From positions 103,368 through 167,367 of the forward strand of contig JAJZUC010000001.1 in assembly GCA_021847245.1 (NCBI GenBank): DNA of 64,000 bases, written 5' to 3'. Made by a program: the position numbers and the translations under genes. Below the pieces are notes generated by a model, which worked only from the letters and a program-made list of their open reading frames with translations, was not told where the DNA came from and did not search any database. Origin of the DNA: Deltaproteobacteria bacterium. GTDB taxonomy: Bacteria; Desulfobacterota; Desulfuromonadia; Geobacterales; Geobacteraceae. Numbering within the stretch: position 1 is the first letter of the stretch; the number at the start of each line of letters is the position of its first letter. Below, in pieces: positions 60,088 through 64,000 of the stretch.

Positions 60088-60284
60088 TAGCACTGGCGGC
60101 GGCGCTCGCCATCGGATTGAGCGCCCTGGCGACGGCGTGGGCCCAGTCCCGGATCGGCTCGGCCGGGGCGGGGACCATCGCCGAAAAGCCGGAGCTGACC
60201 GCGACCGTGATCATCATGCTGGCGATCCCGGAAACCATGGTTATCCTCGGGTTCGTGGTGGCCGCCATGATCCTCTACCGGTGA
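60072..60284 (+). CDS. V/A-type ATPase subunit K (ring proteolipid)
   Basis: A 70-residue two-helix proteolipid, the single-hairpin size of bacterial A-type rings. Helix 1 is about 4-26 (AAALAIGLSALATAWAQ), the loop has AEKPE, helix 2 is about 44-68 with the ion-binding Glu54 in LAIPETMVILGF. Gln25 lies 15 residues before loop Pro40, the same spacing as Gln32 and Pro47 of the Ilyobacter tartaricus sodium ring, and Thr55 takes the place of its Ser66. Helix 2 is offset by four residues, so the comparison is tentative. Confidence 0.94.
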   Translation: MEKALIALAAALAIGLSALATAWAQSRIGSAGAGTIAEKPELTATVIIMLAIPETMVILGFVVAAMILYR

Positions 60285-60296
60285 AAGGCGCCTTCC

Positions 60297-60860
60297 ATGG
60301 GGAGCCGGGAACTGGCAGAGGCGCTCCGCGCCGCGGCGGAAGAAAAGGCGGCGGCGATCCGCCGCGGGGCCGAGGCCGACTGCGGGCGGATCCGGAGTGA
60401 GGCCGCGGCGGCCATGGCAGAGGTTCGGGAGGAGTACGCCCGTCGGGAGGCGGCGGCGGTTGAAGCGGCAAGAGCGGAGATCCGCGCCGCCGCGGAGCGG
60501 ACGGCGCGGCTGGCGGGACTCCGCGCGGAGCAGCTCCTGGCGGAGCGCCTCCGGCGGCTGGCACGGGAGCTTCTCCCCGCCGTCCGGGCCGAGGGGGGGG
60601 AGGCGCTCTTCGCCGCCCTCGCCCGGGAGCTTCCCCCGGGGGAGTGGGAGCGGGTGACGGTGAACCCGGCGGACGAGGCGCCGGCGCGCCGCCTCTTCCC
60701 CGGCGCCGCCATCGCGGCCGACCCGGCCGTTTCCGGCGGCCTGGAGGCGGAGCGGGGGGAAGGGAGGTTCCGGGTGGTGAACACCCTGGAGAAGCGGCTG
60801 GAGCGGGGGTGGGCGGAACTCCTCCCCGCGCTGGTGGCGGAACTCCGTGGCGGGGGGTGA
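60297..60860 (+). CDS. V/A-type ATPase subunit E
   Basis: 187 residues. The N-terminal 90 are a long Ala/Arg/Glu helix (ELAEALRAAAEEKAAAIRRG) forming the peripheral stalk with the G/H subunit. The C-terminal globular part (ALFAALARELPPGEWERVTV, GGLEAERGEGRFRVVNTLEKRLE) caps the catalytic head. It begins 12 bases after K. Composition is extreme, so evidence is layout plus the GGL...NTLEKRLE motif. Confidence 0.87.
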   Translation: MGSRELAEALRAAAEEKAAAIRRGAEADCGRIRSEAAAAMAEVREEYARREAAAVEAARAEIRAAAERTARLAGLRAEQLLAERLRRLARELLPAVRAEGGEALFAALARELPPGEWERVTVNPADEAPARRLFPGAAIAADPAVSGGLEAERGEGRFRVVNTLEKRLERGWAELLPALVAELRGGG

Positions 60861-60864
60861 GGCG

Positions 60865-61821
60865 ATGGAGCTGCTGCGGGAAACGGCAGGTAGGGGGTAT
60901 CCCGCCGATTACCTCCTGGCGCGGCTGAAGGGGCGGCGGGGGTATCTCGTGGCCGACTGGGAGGGGGTGCTGGCCGCGGCCGAGCCGCTGGCGGCGCTCC
61001 CCCCCTCCCCCTACCGTGGGCCGCTGGTGGACGCCACCGACGAGGGGGTCTGGGCGGGGCTGCTGCGGGAGTACGGCTGGGTCTGGCGGCAGATGGACGA
61101 GGGGTGGCGCCGGCTCTTTGCCCCGGTCTTCGGCGGTGCCGAGCTGCGGACCCTGACCCTCGTCCTCCGTGCCGTGGGGAAAGGGGAGCGGGAGCGGGCG
61201 GGGCGGCTCCTGGCCGATTCGCTCCTTCCCCGGCGCCTCCTGCGCCGGCTGCTGGAGAGCGCCGATCTGGCCGCCGCCGTCGCGGCCGTGGCGGAGGAGA
61301 CGGGGGGTAATGCGGCGTGGCGCCGGCGGCTCGCCGAGGCGTTCCGGCGGCGGGGGGTGGCCGGGGTCGAGGAGACCCTCACCGACCGCCATCTGGCGGA
61401 AGGGGCCAAGGCACGCCACCCGGAGATCAAGGCGTTTTTCACCTGTCTCGTGGACGGGCGCAACATCGTCGCCCTCCACAAGCACCTGCGGTGGCGGATC
61501 GCCTCCCCACCGCCGCTGGTGGCGGGGGGGAGCCTTCGCCCCGACCTTTTCCGGGAGGCGGCGGCACAAGGGGACCCGGCGGCGGTCTTCCCGCTGGTGG
61601 CGCGCCTCACCGGCCGGGTTGCCGGGCCGGAGGCGGGGTCGGTGGAGCACCTCCTCCTGGCGGGGGTCACGCGGATGCTGCGGCGCCGCGGGCGGGAGTC
61701 GGAGGTCGCCCTGGTCCTCGACTACCTCTGGCGCTGCGCCGTGGAGGCCCGCAACCTGAGCCTTCTCATACATGCCGGGGCGCAGGAGCGTGAGGCACTC
61801 CGGAGGGAGGTGGTGCGGTGA
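60865..61821 (+). CDS. V/A-type ATPase subunit C (V0 d)
   Basis: 318 residues, all helical. Family features are GYPADYLLARLKGRRGYLV near 12, EIKAFFTCLVDGRNIVALHKHLRW near 190 and VALVLDYLWRCAVEARNLSLLIHAG near 288 (the last repeats the ENIRWI-like pattern of subunit C). It links the K ring with the central stalk. ATG 60865 follows GGGGGGTGAGG; a GTG at 60847 would overlap subunit E. It overlaps F by 4 bases. Confidence 0.88.
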   Translation: MELLRETAGRGYPADYLLARLKGRRGYLVADWEGVLAAAEPLAALPPSPYRGPLVDATDEGVWAGLLREYGWVWRQMDEGWRRLFAPVFGGAELRTLTLVLRAVGKGERERAGRLLADSLLPRRLLRRLLESADLAAAVAAVAEETGGNAAWRRRLAEAFRRRGVAGVEETLTDRHLAEGAKARHPEIKAFFTCLVDGRNIVALHKHLRWRIASPPPLVAGGSLRPDLFREAAAQGDPAAVFPLVARLTGRVAGPEAGSVEHLLLAGVTRMLRRRGRESEVALVLDYLWRCAVEARNLSLLIHAGAQEREALRREVVR

Positions 61822-62135
61822 AACGGATCGTCTTCATAACCCCACCCGACGCCCGCTACGGCTTCAGCGTGAGCGGCTTCGCCCAGCACGTCATCGCCCC
61901 GGAAGAGGCGGAGGCGACCCTCCGGCGGGTGATGGCCGACCCGGAGAGCGGGGTGGTGGTGATCGACGAGCGGCTCATCGCCGGGATCGACGACCGGCTC
62001 TTCCGGGAGATGGAGCGGCGCTGGTACGGCATCCTCCTCGTTCTCCCCGCCCCGGCGGCGGGGGAGGCGGAGGGTGACTACGCCGACCGCCTCATGCGGC
62101 GGGCGGTCGGCTACCAGGTGAGGATCCGGCCGTGA
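61818..62135 (+). CDS. V/A-type ATPase subunit F
   Basis: 105 residues with GTG start. Rossmann-like fold with RIVFITPPDARYGFSVSGFAQ at the start and VVVIDERLIAGIDDRLFREM in the middle. The C-terminal helix ends YADRLMRRAVGYQVRI, which inserts into the central stalk. Overlaps of 4 bases with both C and A indicate tight coupling. Confidence 0.9.
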   Translation: MKRIVFITPPDARYGFSVSGFAQHVIAPEEAEATLRRVMADPESGVVVIDERLIAGIDDRLFREMERRWYGILLVLPAPAAGEAEGDYADRLMRRAVGYQVRIRP

Positions 62136-63763
62136 CCGGCCGCATCATCGGGATAGCCGGCCCGACGGTGACCGTCGACCTCCGGGGGCTGAAGCTCTAC
62201 GAGATGGTCTCCGTGGGGGAGGCGGGGCTCACCGGCGAGGTGGTGCGGCTGGAGCGGGACCGGGCGGTGGTCCAGGTGTACGAAAACACCGCGGGGCTTG
62301 CCGTGGGCGAGCCGGCGCGGGGGACCGCCCGGCCGCTCACGGTGGAGCTCGGGCCGGGGATCCTCTCCTCCCTGTTCGACGGCCTGCAGCGCCCCCTGGA
62401 CCGGTTGCGGGAGACGACCGGCCCCTTCATAAGCGGCGGCGGGGGGGTCTCCCACCTGGACCCGGAGCGCCGCTGGCGCTTCTCCCCCGCCGTGGGGGAG
62501 GGGGAAGAGGTGGCTGCCGGCGCCATCCTCGGCCGGGTGGCGGAGGGTTCCTTCAGTCATCCCATCACCGCCCCCGCCGCCGGCCGCGTCGCCAGTCTGG
62601 ACAGGGGGGAATTCTCCCTCGGCGAGCCTCTCGGGACCTTCGCCGACGGCCGGGAGATCCGGGCCACCAGCTTCTGGCCGGTGCGCCGGCCCCGCCCCTG
62701 CCGGCGCAAGCTTCCGCCGGGGGAGTCGCTGGTGACCGGGCAGCGGGTGATCGATTTCCTCTTCCCCCTGGCGCGGGGGGGGACCGCCATCTTCCCCGGC
62801 GGCTTCGGCACCGGGAAGACGGTCCTGGAGCAGGGGATCGCCAAGTTCGCCGACGTGGACATCGTGGTCTACGTCGGGTGCGGCGAGCGGGGGAACGAGA
62901 CGGCGGAGCTCCTGGAGGATTTCGTCTCCCTCTCGGACGTGCGGACCGGCGCCTCGCTGATGGAGCGGACCATCGTGGTGGTCAACACCTCCAACATGCC
63001 GGTGGCGGCGCGGGAGGCCTCCATCTACACCGCGGTCTCCATGGCCGAATACTACCGGGACATGGGGTACCACGTGCTGCTGCTGGCCGACAGCATCTCC
63101 CGCTGGGCCGAGGCGCTGCGGGAGATCTCCTCGTCGCTGGAGGAGATGCCGGGGGAGGAGGGGTACCCGACCTATCTCGCCTCGCGGCTGGCCGGCTTCT
63201 TCGAGCGGGCCGGGGTGGTGGAGACCCTGGGGGGGGCGATCGGCTCCCTCAGCATGGTCGTTTCCGTCTCCCCCCCCGGCGGGGACTTCACCGAGCCGGT
63301 CACCCAGGCGTGCCTGCGGGCGGCGGGGGCGTTCTTCATGCTCGACACCTCACTCGCCCACCGGCGCCATTTCCCCGCCGTCAACTGGTTCCAGAGCTAC
63401 TCCCTCTACGGCCGGGGGGCGACGGAGCACTTCGACCGTCTCCTCTCCCCCCGCTGGGGTGAGATGCAGCGGCGCTGCCGGGAGCTTCTGAAACGGGAGG
63501 AGACGCTGCGGGAGGTGGCGGAGATCGTCGGCGTGGAGGGGCTGCAGGATGCCGACCGCCTCCTGATGAAGACGGCGGAGCGGATCAGGCTCGAATTTCT
63601 CAGCCAGAACGCCTACACCGGCGACGCCTTCTCTCCCCCCGAGGCGACCCTGGCAAGGATCGCGGAGATCGTGGCGGCCCACGACCGGGCCGCGGCGCGG
63701 CTGGCGGCGGGGGAGTTCCTCGACGAGGTACTGAAGGAGCCGGCCAAAGGGGTGACCCCATGA
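62132..63763 (+). CDS. V/A-type ATPase catalytic subunit A
   Basis: 543 residues with GTG start, somewhat shorter than the usual 575-600. N-terminal barrel (IIGIAGPTVTVDLRGLKLYEM). The A-specific bulge is present (about 105-190). Walker A is GGFGTGKTVLEQ near 225, GCGERGNE near 250, Walker B-type HVLLLADSISRWAEALRE near 315 and the arginine-finger zone SGSL-equivalent GGAIGSLSMVVSVSPPGGDFTEPV near 367. The shortness is at the C-terminal helical region. It is followed by B with 4 bases overlap. Confidence 0.95.
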   Translation: MTGRIIGIAGPTVTVDLRGLKLYEMVSVGEAGLTGEVVRLERDRAVVQVYENTAGLAVGEPARGTARPLTVELGPGILSSLFDGLQRPLDRLRETTGPFISGGGGVSHLDPERRWRFSPAVGEGEEVAAGAILGRVAEGSFSHPITAPAAGRVASLDRGEFSLGEPLGTFADGREIRATSFWPVRRPRPCRRKLPPGESLVTGQRVIDFLFPLARGGTAIFPGGFGTGKTVLEQGIAKFADVDIVVYVGCGERGNETAELLEDFVSLSDVRTGASLMERTIVVVNTSNMPVAAREASIYTAVSMAEYYRDMGYHVLLLADSISRWAEALREISSSLEEMPGEEGYPTYLASRLAGFFERAGVVETLGGAIGSLSMVVSVSPPGGDFTEPVTQACLRAAGAFFMLDTSLAHRRHFPAVNWFQSYSLYGRGATEHFDRLLSPRWGEMQRRCRELLKREETLREVAEIVGVEGLQDADRLLMKTAERIRLEFLSQNAYTGDAFSPPEATLARIAEIVAAHDRAAARLAAGEFLDEVLKEPAKGVTP

Positions 63764-64000
63764 GGCTTGCCGAGCATGTCTACCGCACCATCTCCTCCAT
63801 CCGGGGGCCGCTCCTCTTCGTGGAGGAGGTGGTCAGCGTCCGGAGCGGCGAGGTGGTGGAGATCGTCTTTCCGGACGGCGCCGTCATGGAGGGGGAGGTG
63901 CTGAAGATCGACGGCGCGACGGTGCTGATCCAGGTCTACGGCGAGACCCGGGGGCTCGATACCGGCTCGGCGGTGGTCTTCACCGATTCGGTGAAAAAGG
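63760..64000 (+). CDS. V/A-type ATPase subunit B, cut by the window edge
   Basis: The first 80 residues are present: RLAEHVYRTISSIRGPLLFVEEV, then VEIVFPDGAVMEGEVLKIDGATVLIQVYGETRGLD, the N-terminal barrel of the non-catalytic nucleotide-binding subunit B. The nucleotide-binding domain lies beyond the window; subunit D is expected next. Confidence 0.93.
   Translation, partial: MRLAEHVYRTISSIRGPLLFVEEVVSVRSGEVVEIVFPDGAVMEGEVLKIDGATVLIQVYGETRGLDTGSAVVFTDSVKK

Overview
The window looks like a chromosomal segment of a member of the Geobacteraceae (Geobacter or a close relative). The basis is high GC, a type IVa pilus operon behind a GEMM riboswitch with the cGAMP-type binding pocket, a PxxKW cysteine-rich protein, a geopeptide-type precursor next to its radical SAM maturase, an ArsS-type radical SAM enzyme, a NikR-type operator with a GTGTTAC half-site, and numerous G/C-rich palindromic intergenic repeats. 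No rRNA, tRNA, CRISPR array, transposase or phage gene was recognised.

Layout. 1-4.04 kb: pilY1 (pilus tip adhesin/regulator) followed by a small secreted protein and a membrane-anchored TPR protein. 4.1-10.9 kb: a GEMM-I riboswitch with an overlapping terminator, then an XRE regulator with its own promoter and pilMNOPQ (alignment complex and secretin), closing with a lipoprotein and a strong terminator. 10.9-19.1 kb: shikimate genes aroC-aroK-aroB, a TPR/Roadblock pair, aroQ, an M24 peptidase, accB-accC and a solitary gcvH, ending at a strong terminator. 19.1-22.4 kb: mqnA (uses chorismate for menaquinone) and a GGDEF-EAL protein. 22.4-31.4 kb: NUDIX, PxxKW protein, phosphohexomutase, ferritin, an unknown anchored protein, the minus-strand operon TVP38-arsS-pgi, and a polyprenyl diphosphate synthase. 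31.5-35.7 kb: a histidine kinase with a sigma-54 activator, a TlpA thioredoxin, CcdA and a VOC protein.

35.7-39.4 kb is an iron block: a 29-residue membrane peptide, fur, feoB, a Cys-rich mini-protein and a DtxR-FeoA fusion. The same 15-bp Fur-like palindrome stands before both fur and feoB. 39.4-43.9 kb is a nickel block: a consensus promoter overlapped by a NikR-type dyad, then nikMN-nikQ-nikO and an SLH-porin translationally coupled to nikO. A long MITE-like palindrome, a cytochrome P460, an ArsS-associated type glycosyltransferase, cheV and a molybdopterin oxidoreductase follow.

49.2-54.3 kb (minus strand) reads TonB receptor -> ABC-type binding protein -> CHASE8-like histidine kinase -> receiver, apparently one uptake/sensing unit, with a 28-bp dyad over its promoter. 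Divergently lie the geopeptide precursor and its SPASM radical SAM maturase, separated by a terminator-like hairpin and an interspersed repeat. Next to the maturase are a MNT nucleotidyltransferase and a truncated HEPN partner, then a BioD-like/DRTGG protein. From 57.85 kb to the end is a V/A-type ATPase operon in the order G-I-K-E-C-F-A-B (B cut by the window edge); its K subunit carries residues resembling a sodium-binding site.

The candidates most worth following are the riboswitch/XRE control of the pilus operon, the geopeptide locus, the dyad-controlled TonB-kinase unit, and the nickel importer with a dedicated porin.
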